DNA of 64,000 nucleotides, taken from Trichoplax adhaerens (lineage: Eukaryota > Placozoa > Uniplacotomia > Trichoplacea > Trichoplacidae). The DNA lies in contig NW_002060947.1 in NCBI RefSeq assembly GCF_000150275.1, forward strand, positions 149,350 to 213,349. The letters run 5' to 3'. Both the position numbers and the translations under genes were made by a program. Below are positions 48,189-61,673 of the stretch, piece by piece. Positions within the stretch are counted from its first letter, which is position 1. Each line of letters opens with the position of its first letter. The notes below the pieces were generated by a model that was not told the origin of the DNA, searched no databases, and saw only the letters and a program-made list of their open reading frames with translations.

Positions 48189-51100
48189 CATTTCGCAATA
48201 GGTAATAAGGGATAACAATAAATTGCAAGCGTACTTACTGGAATATTAGGAATTATAGTAAAATAAATTATTTCATATTTCTAAATGCGCTAAATGCGTT
48301 TAGTAAACTCACGGAAAGCGTTAGTTTTAAATACGCGTACATTTAAAGTTGTAGAAATTTCGATAACTTAGTCATCTTAGGAAGTGATAGTTAAAGTTCT
48401 AATCAATGCGTCAGTTATTATTCATATAACAGCTATTAATCATAGCGCTTAACCTAAATATCTCGTTATTTGTTAAAACAGCAATTCTTTATACTTATTT
48501 TATAGTATGTGAATTATTAAAAAATAGCTTGAACCCTCGAATCCATCAAGCAGACATGACCTCAACCTTTTGGCTCTATTTTTTGTAGAAAGCACATATA
48601 CGATAGCTACGTATCTCATTAGTATGTAAGGAATAGTGCGTGCTTTTATCTGGCTCTCCAGCATTTATTTTCTGTTCTTAACTTGAAATCACAATAATGT
48701 GTGTGAACTTATAGGGATGCGATTGTGAAATAGTAAATTGTTATTAAAACGGATATAAGAGAAATCTTTATAACATAGAGAGCAAATATATTTTTGAAAT
48801 AGAACACTAATATTACACTGTATACAGCATATATTGGTACATATATAATGTATATATAAGAATATATACTGATCTTTCACGTTTTAGATTTTATCATTAC
48901 GTGGAACAGGTCTTAATTATTAATATGATATGCATATCTAGTCTAATATTCATAACTTATTAATTGCAAGAGCAGTGGACTAAAAGCAATTTTTCTTTGT
49001 ATTTAGCTTCTTCTAAGAGATATTGTTAGTGTCTACAGCAAAAAAATTATTAAATATTAACAAGATATCTACTGATTATAGTGAGCTAAAACGCAAAAGA
49101 GGTTGTTTGTCGTAAGCGATAGTAAATAACCTTAAGTATTACGTGAATATGATTGTTAGAGACTACGTGTACAGATCGATAACAAGAGTAAATATAAAAT
49201 GTGATATTTAAAATTTAGAAAACGACTATCTAACGCTTAATAGATTATATACCAAAAGAAGGGTGTAATAATCGTTTAAAGATTTGACCAATGAATGTAA
49301 ATTGAATAATATATTTTGCATCTAAAAGGGTTACAAAATGTGTTAAAGAAAGTAATTGTAGTTCCTTTTTAATTAGCTAGAGAAAGTATTACAATAATTC
49401 AATACTTTTAGACTTCTTAATTTATATATTTTAACATATAACAAGAAATGTAAGATTTTAATCGTCGCCATCGAGAGTAATATTCTGTATAGTCCGATAT
49501 TTCTAATATATAGTCCAGAAAAAAATGGGCTATTTTACAACATTTTTTACTGTATTCCATAATTGTTAATTTCCTAAAATATTAGTAAATTTGTTACTAG
49601 CATATTAATATATATGTATACGAGAATAGTTTAATTAAGAAACGGGTAAATAATTTCGAAATCAGAAGCGTTGCAAAGGAAGTAACTTAATGTGAGCGTT
49701 ATTTGATAAAAGACCATAGAGTAGGATTATAAAGAAAATTCTCCCTAAATGCTATAAATAAATTCAGTTGCGATGAATGTTTCTTAATCTAATATTGTAG
49801 ATAATTACTCAAATTAAATTTATGAGAATTCAGATATGTAATCACGGTTATGATAATGTAATATTTGCGTCTCACAATAACTACCTCAGTCAAATGGTAT
49901 TTTCTAAATAGCTTTTATTGCAAGGTTTTAGGAATAGTAGAGCAAGAATTAATTACTACAAGAATCTAGTCTAAAATCCAAAGTATTCCGAGCTCAAAGT
50001 GAAGAGAAGTCTCTTCTCCTCTATGTGCTCATCTCTGCAGTTCTTATAAACATTTCTTTTAATCCATTTATGACAACTTAATTAATCTACAATCAGACAT
50101 GAGTCATCAAACAAAATATTTTTCTCTAATAGTACATCATTATTTTCTACAATCTAAATCATTCTACTTAACATGCCACTACTCTTCTATTAAAGTCTAG
50201 ACCCTTTCTCTGAAAGTCATCTTAACAACTATAGTGTTTCTAGCTGCATAGATCTTGCGCCATAATTAGTCAACTAGCTACTATTAGTCATCTACAATTT
50301 CTAATATAGTATTTAGCAATCATCTAATATTAGCTTCACGGTGATATCTATTCAAAGCAACCTAACTATATCAAATATAGCTATCCGTATAATCAAATAT
50401 GTGTACAGCACTACAGATAAATCAGTTTTTTTTCATTTCTATCTGCTATTCATTATAGAAGTTCAAGTTCAAGTTCAAATTATATACAACTTATACATCG
50501 AGATCAATACTCGCACTAAAAATTGCAATTAAAGCCTATTCAATAGCTGCATGGAGTGCTGTTATATTGAGTTCCTAGATCACAACGTGTTTGCTTCACA
50601 TTGATCATTATCTTCGGATGATTTTTATATTCCTAATAAGGTACAATTATCCTCTTGCTATTGGCTTTAGCTGCACCCTATACACAGTATCCACAGATTA
50701 CAATATAAATGATTTACAAGATTTAGCCTAAATCAGGTATGTACCTTACAAATTCTTGATATTAATTACTATCATTTCGGCTAATATATTAATACAAGCT
50801 AGCACGCATTAAGTACGATACCGAAACTGATATAAAGTTTAAAGGTTTGTACGGATTCGTATTTATCTTGGACGATGTAGTCAATTGTAAAATAAAAAGT
50901 GAAAAATTGGCTATTTGAAATGGTTTTGATGGAATTTAAGTAGGTCAAATCGCAAGTGTATTGATGCCTTGGAATTTAATAATTAATAATCACCTTTTTA
51001 TTCGCTGTTATATTTTTTTATTTGAATACGTTAATAATTAAAAAGGTTTCAGAAATTAATTTTGTCTATCGAACACTTTCAATTATATCTTTTTTAGAGA

Positions 51101-51954
51101 CATATTTACATTATTTGCCACGTGTTGTAGATTAGCTCACTATAAAATAAGATTTAAGATAGACAAAAGAAAATGATTCTTTTTAGGAGAAATTTTTATA
51201 CTCGAGAAGCTCATCATAGGGAGGATCGTTATCATATTCCAATCAAGAATTTGAAGTGGATAGCTTTATAGAATATCTTTTCTATTTCTAGCAAAATATA
51301 TAATTTGATATAGATATAAGTCATAAAACTAAAGCGATGTGGATAATATACTAGGAAAAATACATGCGCGCGTGAGTTTAAGGACCTATGAATTTAATTA
51401 AACCAACTTACATTTTGCTATTGCTAAGAAAATTTTTTTATTTACTTGAATCTTTTGGTGTCAGAACGGCCTATTGTGCATAAACCTTTCTTTAACAATT
51501 TCATTAAGACATTATCTAGTAAAATTTATGCTCAATTGGAAATGTGAAGCCATTACGTCATCTAAAAACAAACAACTAATAAAAACTTAAGCTTCGATCT
51601 TTCTTGGTTCATTCGATTAATGGACTTATTGAAAGATTAAGCTTTATGGGTTCTTTCTTTTTAATATACTAAGCCAGGAAAGTAAATCAAACGGCAGCAG
51701 AATATTTGATTAAGTAGATAAGAGAACCTATGTTTTATTATAAGATTTGATGTAATAACTGGTAACTTTATAATTAGATAGATCAATTACATTTGAAAGA
51801 TTTTACATAAAAATTTTTAACGCAAACGTCTGATTGCAGTGTTGATGTCGAAGGTTTTTAAAGTTGCTGATAGAATTTACTTTAAGTTAACATTAACTTA
51901 GCTTACTCTAACTTATTCCTACTCTTAAAGACCGAAGTTTATTACTTTACGAGC
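48189..51954. other. Intergenic region R7-R8
   Basis: About 3.8 kb. It holds the second copy of the dispersed repeat (49825-50340), a 12-bp palindrome GATATGCATATC (48927-48938), and a short AAGTTC triplication near 50460-50478. No gene seen. Confidence 0.5.
49825..50340 (-). repeat. Dispersed repeat, copy 2 of an inverted pair
   Basis: Its complement matches 36343-36850. TGAGTCA at 50100-50106 corresponds to the TGACTCA in copy 1. Similarity stops sharply near 50340 and fades before 49825. No protein frame. Confidence 0.7.
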
Positions 51955-53943
51955 ATGAATTCTACCAATTTAACAGCATATTTATTACCAAAAGCTTTTC
52001 ATTTAGTTATGATACCTTTCTGGATACTATCTTTACTTGCTTCGACTGCTGGTGGAATTTTGATTTTATATGTTATTTTTCGAAAATTTTACCCTAAGAT
52101 ACCAGCTAATGAAATAATGATCATCAATTTAACGCTAGCAGACAATCTGTTTGTAATAACAAGGTATGTAGCTAGAATTTGACGTCGAAAAGATCTTCTC
52201 GTTTTAAATTCTAGTTGTGATATAACCGATAACTAAATTTCGAAATTTGTAGAAAATTATTAATTTACTAGATCTTTATACGAAGATAATCTATATACAG
52301 GTCTACTCTAGCCGAATAAAACTTATAAAAAGACTTCTAGACAAAATTACTAGAGCAACCTAAAGTAACCTACTTATATACTTTCCGCAACTATTTTCAG
52401 CTACAGTCAATATAGCAACATTTTACCTTATTTTATCCATAACCAGATTATTATTTGTGATACTATTTTATAGCGGATCTTCTACGGTCCAATATGACTA
52501 CGGCTACTGTATTTACATAAACATTATTTATACCGACTCGTAAGTGTGATAAACTAAATATATCCTAATAAATGAGTCACTGTTACAATTAATTTTTTAG
52601 TAGAAACTGTTTCTAACGGTAGTTAGATGGAAATATAGAAGGCTACATTATCGTATATGACACTAATCATGGCTAATAATATATAATCCAATAATAAATT
52701 TCGTTACAATTGCTTATTCTAATAAATTGTCAACTCAAATTCTATTCTTGAAAGCTCTCTATTTTAAGTTGTGATAAGTACTATACATTTGAACAATTTT
52801 TTGGGTAAATTAGCCTTTTGAAATGAGATTTATCATAGAATCTAGTTTTTATTCCTAGTTAATTAAGCGAAATTATAAATTAATCTCTTGCAAGTCAAAA
52901 TGGAAGTCAAGATACTAAGACTATGCGTAACATTTACTAATACTCCAAAATTATTTCTAAACTAAATCCCAGCGTTGATATTCAATTTTCTGTCCATTAG
53001 AAATAATCGTGTGGCCGCAAAGTGTAGTAACTTGATGCTTTTCACTCAAAAAAATTCTTGAAAGAACTTAATCAATGATAAATAGCGTTAACTTGTTTTT
53101 TTGTATATTCTTTGGTGTTATAGTATCGTCTATATGTTCCCACTTACCTTGAATTACGTCCGGAAACCAATTTTTCAATCAAATCAAATTTTGTGTCGAC
53201 TAAATTATATGATTGTTATGTACTTTTATTTTGTAAATACTATAGTAATGATCATTTTAGCGATAATGCGTTATATAAAGGTTGTTAAGAGTTTCAGCTT
53301 TCAGCGTTACTTCTCAGGTCGCAATATGGTAATTATCATCTTTTTAATTTGGTTCTTACCGTTACTTTTGATATTACCCCCTTTAATTGGATTTTGGGGG
53401 AAATTAGTTTATTCACGTCTCTATGGAGGAACTTGTATCCTTCTACTTCAACCACCAATTGATTCGGATCGGTTAACCTATAATATCCTAATTGTCGGAA
53501 TGGCATTTTTCCTAACTAATACTGTCACATTCTGGTGTTACTATCAAATATACAGAGCTACTCGAAACAGCTCTCATCGCATTCATGCATCAACTTCTCA
53601 AGATCATCCAGTAAATACTGATAAATCAACTAGTTATACTATCAGTTCGATTCGTCAGAGAAATGAAGGTAAATATACCAGAACACTTTTCATCATTTAT
53701 CTAGGCTACTTCATATCATACTGGCCTATTGCCTTGTCTAGTAGCCTTTCTTTATTAGGTTTAATTAAGCAAGAGTTGATGTGGATGCTTATTCTTACCA
53801 CCATTATGTATTCAAATAGCATTTTAAATCCGTGGATAATACTGCTAAGTCAGCGATATCGTCGATTTATAACTAACCAATTTTTTATCAAGCTATTCAA
53901 TTCCAGGACTGGAGAACAAGGCTCCAGATCTGATGCAACATAA
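51955..53943 (+). CDS. R8: class A seven-TM receptor, two exons, intact
   Basis: Join 51955-52163 and 53124-53943 (intron 960 bp, GTATGT donor, TTATAG acceptor, phase 2), 342 aa. The very short N-terminus still has sequons at N2 and N5. TM1 has TAGGILIL with Gly for the usual Asn; TM2 has INLTLAD (D63). C94 starts TM3 and R119-Y120 ends it (AIMRY). ECL2 reads IGFWGKLVYSR and GGTCIL, where an extra Gly-Thr precedes the Cys. TM6 has SYWP, so an aromatic residue sits after the Tyr that replaces the toggle Trp. TM7 reads IMYSNSILNPWII. The third loop is long, Ser/Thr-rich and His-containing. The gene is nearest to R7 and R4 in sequence feel (KIPxxE after TM1, ILNPWII in TM7). Ligand unknown. Confidence 0.9.
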
Positions 53944-54125
53944 AATATAGATTAACAAAAATTGTATAGAGCTTTTAATCTGCTAAGACTGACTAAAGAG
54001 GTGGTAGTTGAAACCCCCTTTTTGAAAATTAATGGAAGGTATCAATGTCAATCTAGTAATTAGACAAAGAACGCTGTAGCTAGTGGATCAAGTATTAAAC
54101 TTTAGTAGTATAACTTCACTTCGAA

Positions 54126-54150
54126 TGTCACGGTAGTGAATCTACCGTGA
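54126..54150. repeat. LTR-start-like hairpin
   Basis: TGTCACGGTAG, loop TGAAT, CTACCGTGA: a perfect 9-bp stem. It matches the TGT-plus-hairpin starts at 7887 and 34329. I could not find the other end or a target duplication (TCGAA expected), so it may be a truncated LTR. Confidence 0.5.
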
Positions 54151-55423
54151 TGAATGATAACTTACTTAATTTAGACATGTATATGTATCACGTTAAGATA
54201 GTTATTAATTTGGATATGTGCATGAATTATTTGATGTCTTAGTATAGCCGATACAAACCTGTTCCTAATACAGGTTAAATTATACTAAATATGGTATATG
54301 GATTGTCAATGGCAAATTCAATATAAATCCTGTTAATTATAAGCTAGAGCAAACATAAAGTTAATCTATAGTAATATTACAAATTCACTGGATTAGCATA
54401 GGAATAATTTAATGCATTCTCGAAGTCCTATTGGTCGAAATATATCACATATCGTAAACTTACCGGTTTTATGGCTAGAATAGCTATTTAAATGATTGAT
54501 TTTGAATATTAAATTGGACTTGCATTTTCGAGAATAAAGATATAGTTAGAAGATTCTGAAAGTGCATTTCTCAGTCACTGTTACTTATCTAGGGTAATCT
54601 AAATTAGTTTAGGTTAGGCAAGTTTAGTTAAGTAAAAACTTCGTTATAAGATACTTTGGACAAATAAATGATGGCGTACTGTAAAACCGTTATAGGAAAA
54701 TAATACAAAGCTGCTTGACTGGTTATGGTATTCTTATGAAAACTATTTTTTATACTTCTGGAAATAAGAAAAAAATCATTTTATTATCAATGCCGAGTAT
54801 TATTCATACTTATTTGCCGGTATAACAGAAATAGAATGGAAAATTTGATAGAAATTCGATATTTGAGGCTTAAGTATTAAGTAATCAGAATTCTGAATAC
54901 TAAGGAAAAATCTTAGAAATATGAAATAATAGCAACCTGAAAATTTATACGGAAACCGCCAGTCTCAACATGCAAAATTTTTAACATTATATTCGTTATT
55001 TGTTAGCATTTTAGCAATTCTTTAACCTGGCTGAGAATCTTGGCTTGATATTTCATTATCGAAAACCTGCTAAAACTACTTTCAGATTTTAGATGAAAAC
55101 GAATTAAGAGCAAGCGTAATTTTTTTAATCATAACGGTCTTGCATATTGTTATAAATTGAGCATTAGTGCTAGTATAAACTAAGGGATTAAAAGACTAGT
55201 TACAAAAATTGATGAATAGAAGACTGTAGTCGATTAGATAATGAAATCTTGCTAATATAATCAGGAGATCGAATGTAGAATTCTTATGTAGCAATAAGAA
55301 AAACACATCTAATCCTAAGATTCTACTAGATTATATATAACTTATTTCAGATACTGTTTGATGGCTTTAAATAGTAAGTTCAAAACGCAATTATAACATT
55401 AGCATTTTATAAGACTTTTCAAT

Positions 55424-55436
55424 CCCCGCTCCGGGG
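55424..55436. repeat. GC-rich hairpin CCCCG-CTC-CGGGG
   Basis: An all-G/C stem of 5 bp in otherwise AT-rich DNA, followed by TGCTTAATAAA. It is unusual for this base composition; function unknown. Confidence 0.6.
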
Positions 55437-56815
55437 TGCTTAATAAATTACTTACTAGAATGCCATTACCTAGTCTAGAATTGGTTACTATTATGAATAC
55501 CATATGAAATATACGTCACTGTTAAGTAATTAACAATAACTTACATATTTGTCGTAAACAGTTCGTGACAAGTTAGCTAAAACTGTAAGTTTGGATTATA
55601 TACTCTAGTGCAATTAAATAATAGTCTCCGATAGACTGAAATCACACATACGAAAGATTACTTCCAATAATTTCAAGGGTGGATATTGGCTATTTTATGC
55701 ATCTTATACAAATGATATTTTATTGAACTTTGACTGAGTTCTATTTATTGGTAATGTGCTTCTTCAATATGAATCATTAGTAATACATAAAGAAATATTG
55801 TTTATACAAGTATCGCTCATTAAATTGATCTACTGGTGAAATTAATTTAATTGATAATGTATAGCAGTAATCTTTTAAATTTCTTTCTATTGAATGGAAG
55901 GATTATAAATATCCTCTATTTCCTTCATCTTGCTGGTAAATAAAGTGGTGTAGACTACTGATGATGTATTATAATTTTCGGCGACAGTGATGCATTAAAG
56001 ATATGTTGATATTATATTAGTAGATTTACCAATTGTGTCATGAGAATATATTTTTGACAATTGTAGCATACATAATTAAAAGCTTATGCAAATTGTTTAT
56101 TGCTACTAACTAAATCATTTATCCGTTATTGTGTAAGCAATAATGACATCTTTTTCTGTACTGGAGCCAATTAATTCAAGCCACAGAAGTTATCATTTAA
56201 TTCCATGTTGTACTATCTTAACGACAATAGCTGCAGGTGCTAAAGGTTTATAAAGCTAGCTAAAGCATTCCCGCACGCACGTTGTCTGACTAAATAATAA
56301 GGCCGATTACTATAAATTGTCTAGAGAACGTAGGTAACAATAAAATTTATATAGTAATATTGTATTGGAATTAAATTGTTACGCAGGCCTTGGAAATTAT
56401 TAATGATGTGAATCATTACTTCTCGAAGCAAGGCAATAGAAGCATTTATGAAGGGAGTAAACTATGCTACAAAAAGATATTTTACTGCCTAAATTTTAGA
56501 ACAAAATAAAGACTAACTTGAGGACTGGTAGTTATTTTCATTCTTAGTACACGCGAAAAGTATAATAATGACCTTGATGTAATTTGTACTCGATGAATTA
56601 GAATCTATTTCCTCTGTTTGGCAGTTTTCAAGAAGTGATCGACTTATCATTGTAAGCATGGAAAGACTATATACCATCAAAAATATTAATATTTAAAGGT
56701 AGATTATTTACTGACCAAGATGAGAATAAATTACTAGTAGATTCAACGTGTCATCGGATCAAGAAAAACTTACTGTAGAAGATAATATCCGAGTATTTTA
56801 TTTGTTGGTATTGAA

Positions 56816-58282
56816 ATGTTTAATGACCGTAATCAGTCATTTGTAGGCTATAGCCGCCTCGAATATAAATATTATAGCAATCATACTGCTCTTGAATTAC
56901 CAATCTCACAGGCCTTGATCGTTATATGGACTATGTATCTATTTAGCGTTTTTGGTGGTCATGCGGCATTACTAGCAGCTGTTATTAGCGTTAGTCGAAA
57001 AAGAATTTCACGAATTGAAGTTTTAATCATTAACCTTTCTATTGCTGATCTCATCTTTGTTACTTTCAGGTATGGATACAATATGTACTAAATACTCACA
57101 TATTGTAATAATTCTTTGTAATCGGTGTAAAATCTCAACTGAAAATTTTATGCTTGGCAATAGAATAGTTTTGACATGTTAAAGCAGTGCAACTATTATT
57201 GAGTACCGTATATTAAATTTCAAAATTTAGCTATAATTTTTTTATTTTGCGTCTTGTAGTATTAAATATTAAGTTAACGGGCTAACTTAAAACAACACTC
57301 GAATTACTGATATATTAATACCAAGTTGCTATTCTTACATTATTAGAATTTAGATCTAGATTAATGATTCTTTCCTTTTCGTCTTTCATAAATTGACCGC
57401 TACACTCATTTGGCGAATCGCAATACTTCACGAACTAAAAGCATTTTTACTATGACACCAATAGCGACTTATAGTATCTATCGGCATGATCCAATCTTTG
57501 CATCAAATTCGATACAGTGTCGCTTACTATTTGCTCCAGTCCTTCTATCTACATGTGTGGGATCGATTGTCATGATGACATTAGCCATCATCAGATACAC
57601 TAAAGTCAGTTATCCCATATATCATCGACGTTGGTTTACAACTATTCGATTTTGGATTTGGTTGTGCTTTATTTGGGTCATAGCGTTAGGGATAACTGCA
57701 CCTCCTGTCGTCGGTTTTTGGGGCAAATTAAATTACCTTCAACCTTTCGGTGTTTGTCATATTCCAGTTGATGTAGCAATTACAAGAATTGATCAAAGTA
57801 GTTTCTTTATTTTTTTTTGTATAGCATTATATATAGCTGCATACTTTATTACAGGATTATGTTATTTTTTACTGTTCTGTAAAGCGCGCGATGTAGCATT
57901 TCGTACTAGAGTTAATCCTAGAGTTAATCAATTCCCTCAATCATCATCTTCGTCAACAGCTAACGACTCTAGCGCTATTCAATTAACATATAAGTTAACA
58001 ATTATTTTAGTCATCGTTTTTATAGGTTATTCATTAAGCTTTGGTCCACTAGCCTTCACCATTATCTGCAGTATGTTTAAATTATTCCATTTGTCACTTC
58101 TTAGCTATGCAATACTATTTACAATTGCTTATATAACCAGCGTTATTAATCCATTGCTATTCATATTATCTAATATTCGATATCAGTTAGCCTTATCGGC
58201 AATATGGAAGAAATTATGTTGTCGCTCAAAGTGTTATACATATAACATAAGAAAAGTAACGGTTCAGCAGAGGATAGGTTAA
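56816..58282 (+). CDS. R9: class A seven-TM receptor, two exons, intact
   Basis: Join 56816-57069 and 57442-58282 (intron 372 bp, GTATGG donor, phase 2), 364 aa. The acceptor (ACTAAAAG) has a weak pyrimidine tract, but it is the only AG between the last in-frame stop and the conserved sequence, and it restores the frame. Sequons at N6 and N22. TM1 has VFGGHAAL (Gly at the Asn position); TM2 has INLSIAD (D78). C111 starts TM3 and R136-Y137 ends it (AIIRY). ECL2 has VGFWGKLNY and GVCHI. TM6 has SFGP, with Phe at the toggle-Trp position, and TM7 has AYITSVINPLLF. The third loop contains a serine run (SSSSS). The tail has a CC-RSKC cysteine cluster, likely palmitoylated. Together with R1 it forms a subgroup (SYPxYHRRWF versus TYP..HWF after TM3). 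Confidence 0.88.
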
Positions 58283-61077
58283 ATGCCGTTAGAAGAATTA
58301 TATTACTATCCTAATCAGTGTTATGTGAAGACAAATATTGGATTTTGTAAGCTTAAAAGCGTATCAGCAATGGTATAAGCCGCATGATTTTATCTTTACA
58401 CAACTTTAAATAAATATCAATAAATGTCTCCAGATTCCGAAAGTTCACTTATATCTTCGGAAAAGTACAAGTTAATGATTTTTTATTAATATTTTTCATA
58501 GTTAATTAGCTTCTACTATCGATTCTTTTGTTTTTGACTAGGTAACTATCTAGACAATTCGTAACATTATTAAATATTAATAAAAGTGAATAATCTCACT
58601 CAAATTTCCGCATAGGTATAAAAAATGGGAGGTAATAGCACATAGTAAATTCGAGTTTTTAGTGAGATGATATTGATAATTAATAAAGGAAGCAATTGTT
58701 GGTATATTATTGTTACAAATCGAAATTTGCAATGAGAAATGCTTAACTCGTGTAAAAAATTAGCACAATAGATTGATTGTCAGATTAGTCCTCTCCTACG
58801 TTTACCTATAGTGCAACTCGAAATACTGACGATCTCGCGTCGCCAAGGAGTACAATAACAGCAAGGTATACGTCTTCAGACTAAAGTTAATATAAATCTG
58901 AACTGTAACGCAAAACCAGTAGATTCAAATACATTTATATAAAAGTCAGCTACCAGTGGTCAGAAGGTATTAAGGAAGCATAATATTACCCTTGAAAAGA
59001 TTTATGGAATGCTAGATAGCAGTATTGTTAACAAAATATCATGCTTTATTATAATTTTATCCGTCAAAAAAGATAAGAATTTATCTAAGAAGAGTAATTT
59101 CCTGACAGGCATGCGTTATTGAGCATTTGCAGTACAAATTACGATGAAATATTGAAACTAGGTACCGTTTACGATCAAATTGCGTTTTACTAGATAATTT
59201 TTAAGCCTCTCGCTTGAATACACACTGATCGTAAATAGCGCTCATATACTTCAAAAGTTATTGGAGCGAAAGATACTTCAGTGGAAGTGATTGACCGAAG
59301 CCGATTTCGTAGCAAGTTATTTTTGTTTTCCATACGAACCGGCTAGGTATTATTCCTCCGATCGTAGCAATAATATATGGATTTGAGTAATTTAAGGTTT
59401 TTTCGGTAAAGTAATAGCCAGCTCAATTAAGTAATATGTAATACGGATAGTCGGGATATAAAATTAAAAATATTAACCTATCTTTTCCCTTAATTAAATG
59501 GCAAAGCTAAATTTAGAAATTGGCTTCGAAAGAATTACTAAAAGACTGCCAGAAACAAAATTCAAAAGTAGGTATTTTATATTTGTAGTAAACTTCTCTG
59601 ATCATTTCAGTGTTTTCATATTTGTAAATTTGACTATAGTAACCCAGCACATTCATAAAAGCCAGTATTTTGTCGTAAAATCTCATTAAGTATCATACTA
59701 TATATTATTCGAATTAACGTAATATAGACTAGCCTACGAACAGTTAAGATATGTGAAATAAATTGAAGCTAAGAATTATAAGTGGCAAATCTATAGCTCA
59801 ACATTATTTCTAAACGCTTTATTTGCTGTACGATATCCGTAATCCAGATTTATATGCTCTTAGAAGTTCATAGTTTTTACACTTCTATGCTTGATTTAAT
59901 TTACGAAAAGTAAGGAAATCTATTTAAATATAACGCAATTATCAGGTTAGATAAAAAGAAATTTGTGAAAAATTAGCTTTTCTTATTTATATATCATTAT
60001 GCAATTACTGCATTCAGCTACCTATACTATCAAAATTCACCTAAATAAATAGATTCTCGTAAAATCTCCATCTGTATATTTGCAGTTAAGATGTTTGAAG
60101 GTGTTGCCATAGGCTCTGAGTTATTACCTATAAATCATTTTGTAATTTCACCGCTATTGTTAGCTGAAGAAGCCATAAATTTTGGCTTTTACCTGACACA
60201 CTGAAGTAGCTGTGGTTAGAAATCACACACAATATCATTTAATCGAAAGGATATTAAAGGTATCAGATTTTAAAAATCTTATGAGTCTACGGTATCGTTT
60301 GAAAAGAAATGTACTTTTCCATTTTATATAATTTAATTATTTATAGGGAATTACTTACTCTGATGCTCCAAAACAACAAACTACTACTGGATGTTCTATA
60401 GTTATAGGGATGTTCATAACTTTTGATTTATCAAACTTCATGAACTAATTCCTCATATTATGTTTTTTTCTTTAGTGCTGCTTAGATTTACCTACGAGGG
60501 TACCATAGATGCAAACAATTATCTTAAAATTTTACTGTTATGCTCTGACATTACAGTAAAATTTTCAACTGAAAAATAGAATTTAACAATAGTAAAAGCA
60601 TTCTAAAGCTAGAGTGCATTTAGCGTATTGGTTCTTATTCTACTAGGTGTAGTAAAGGACTAAAAGTAGAGTCCTTTATAGCTTTTAGTAGGTAACTAGT
60701 ATTATTTTACTATAGAAAATACCTATAGAAAGATAGCGTCTTTAAGTTTTACCCTGCCAAATCATCATGTCGCCATCTTTTCTTTTTCATTATTTTACAA
60801 GGCATTATATAGATTACTACAGAAGTAGCCCTAGAGCAATTAATTAATTTAAAGAAAGGGCGTTTGATCGTTTATTCAAATTGTAAATGAATTTGAATTA
60901 ATAACAAAACCCTATCTATAGAGAAAGGGGATTTATAACATGACAGTAAAGTACTGCAATGTAGTATATAATCGTATAGTTACCGTACAACCTGACGCTA
61001 AAACATCAACTGTCTATACTAAGCGATACTAATGTCAGAAAAGCAGTCGTAGTAGTCATATAAAATTTCTTGATAAT

Positions 61078-61119
61078 CGATTACTGTGATCTTTATAAAA
61101 TCCGGATTTTTCGGATTCG
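61078..61119 (+). repeat. Direct repeat, left copy
   Basis: The first 34 bases are identical to 61632-61665, and the next eight differ at one position. It contains the palindrome AAATCCGGATTT. Confidence 0.85.
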
Positions 61120-61631
61120 GATTCCGGAACTGGTCGAATTTATCTGTTATAATTTATCTGTTTTAATTTTTGGATTTTAGTTTATGGAAAATATCGTAAG
61201 AGTTGATTTTTCAAATTTAAACTTTTTGTTATGAATTTGAAACTTTGGAATTTTATGACTTGACATGAAAGTCACATTAGGAAAGTTTAGTTCGGAAAAT
61301 AGAAAATAAGATGGAAAATGGTAGAGGTTGTGTTGATTGTTAGGTGGTTAGACTGTTATTTTTATGACTAAATCTTGATATTTAAAGGTTAATTTTAGAA
61401 TTTTAGAATGTATTAATGATAGAAATTATGTTAGAAGTGAAGTTTGATATATTTTATAGTTGATTTGCTGGTTTTACATTGTTTTGTAAGTAAGGAAATC
61501 ATAGGGTAAATTGTGCCTGAACTTTGAATGACTTTTGTTTTCTTAAATGGTGCAAAGTAGTTTTCTAAAATGGATCTTAAGAGCGATTGATTAGTAAATG
61601 TTTAGTTTTAAATATGACGGCTCTACGAAAG

Positions 61632-61673
61632 CGATTACTGTGATCTTTATAAAATCCGGATTTTTGGGATTCG
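61632..61673 (+). repeat. Direct repeat, right copy
   Basis: Copy of 61078-61119, 554 bp downstream. The pair brackets a T- and G-rich, C-poor stretch. Confidence 0.85.

Larger units (their letters stand above)
53944..56815. other. Intergenic region R8-R9
   Basis: About 2.9 kb without a gene. It contains two notable hairpins (54126-54150 and 55424-55436), listed separately. Confidence 0.5.

Noticed and set aside
59498-59689. 63-codon frame starting MAKLNLEIGFERIT
   Set aside because: Tempting start context and polar N-terminus, but no continuation through plausible splice sites and no recognised family.
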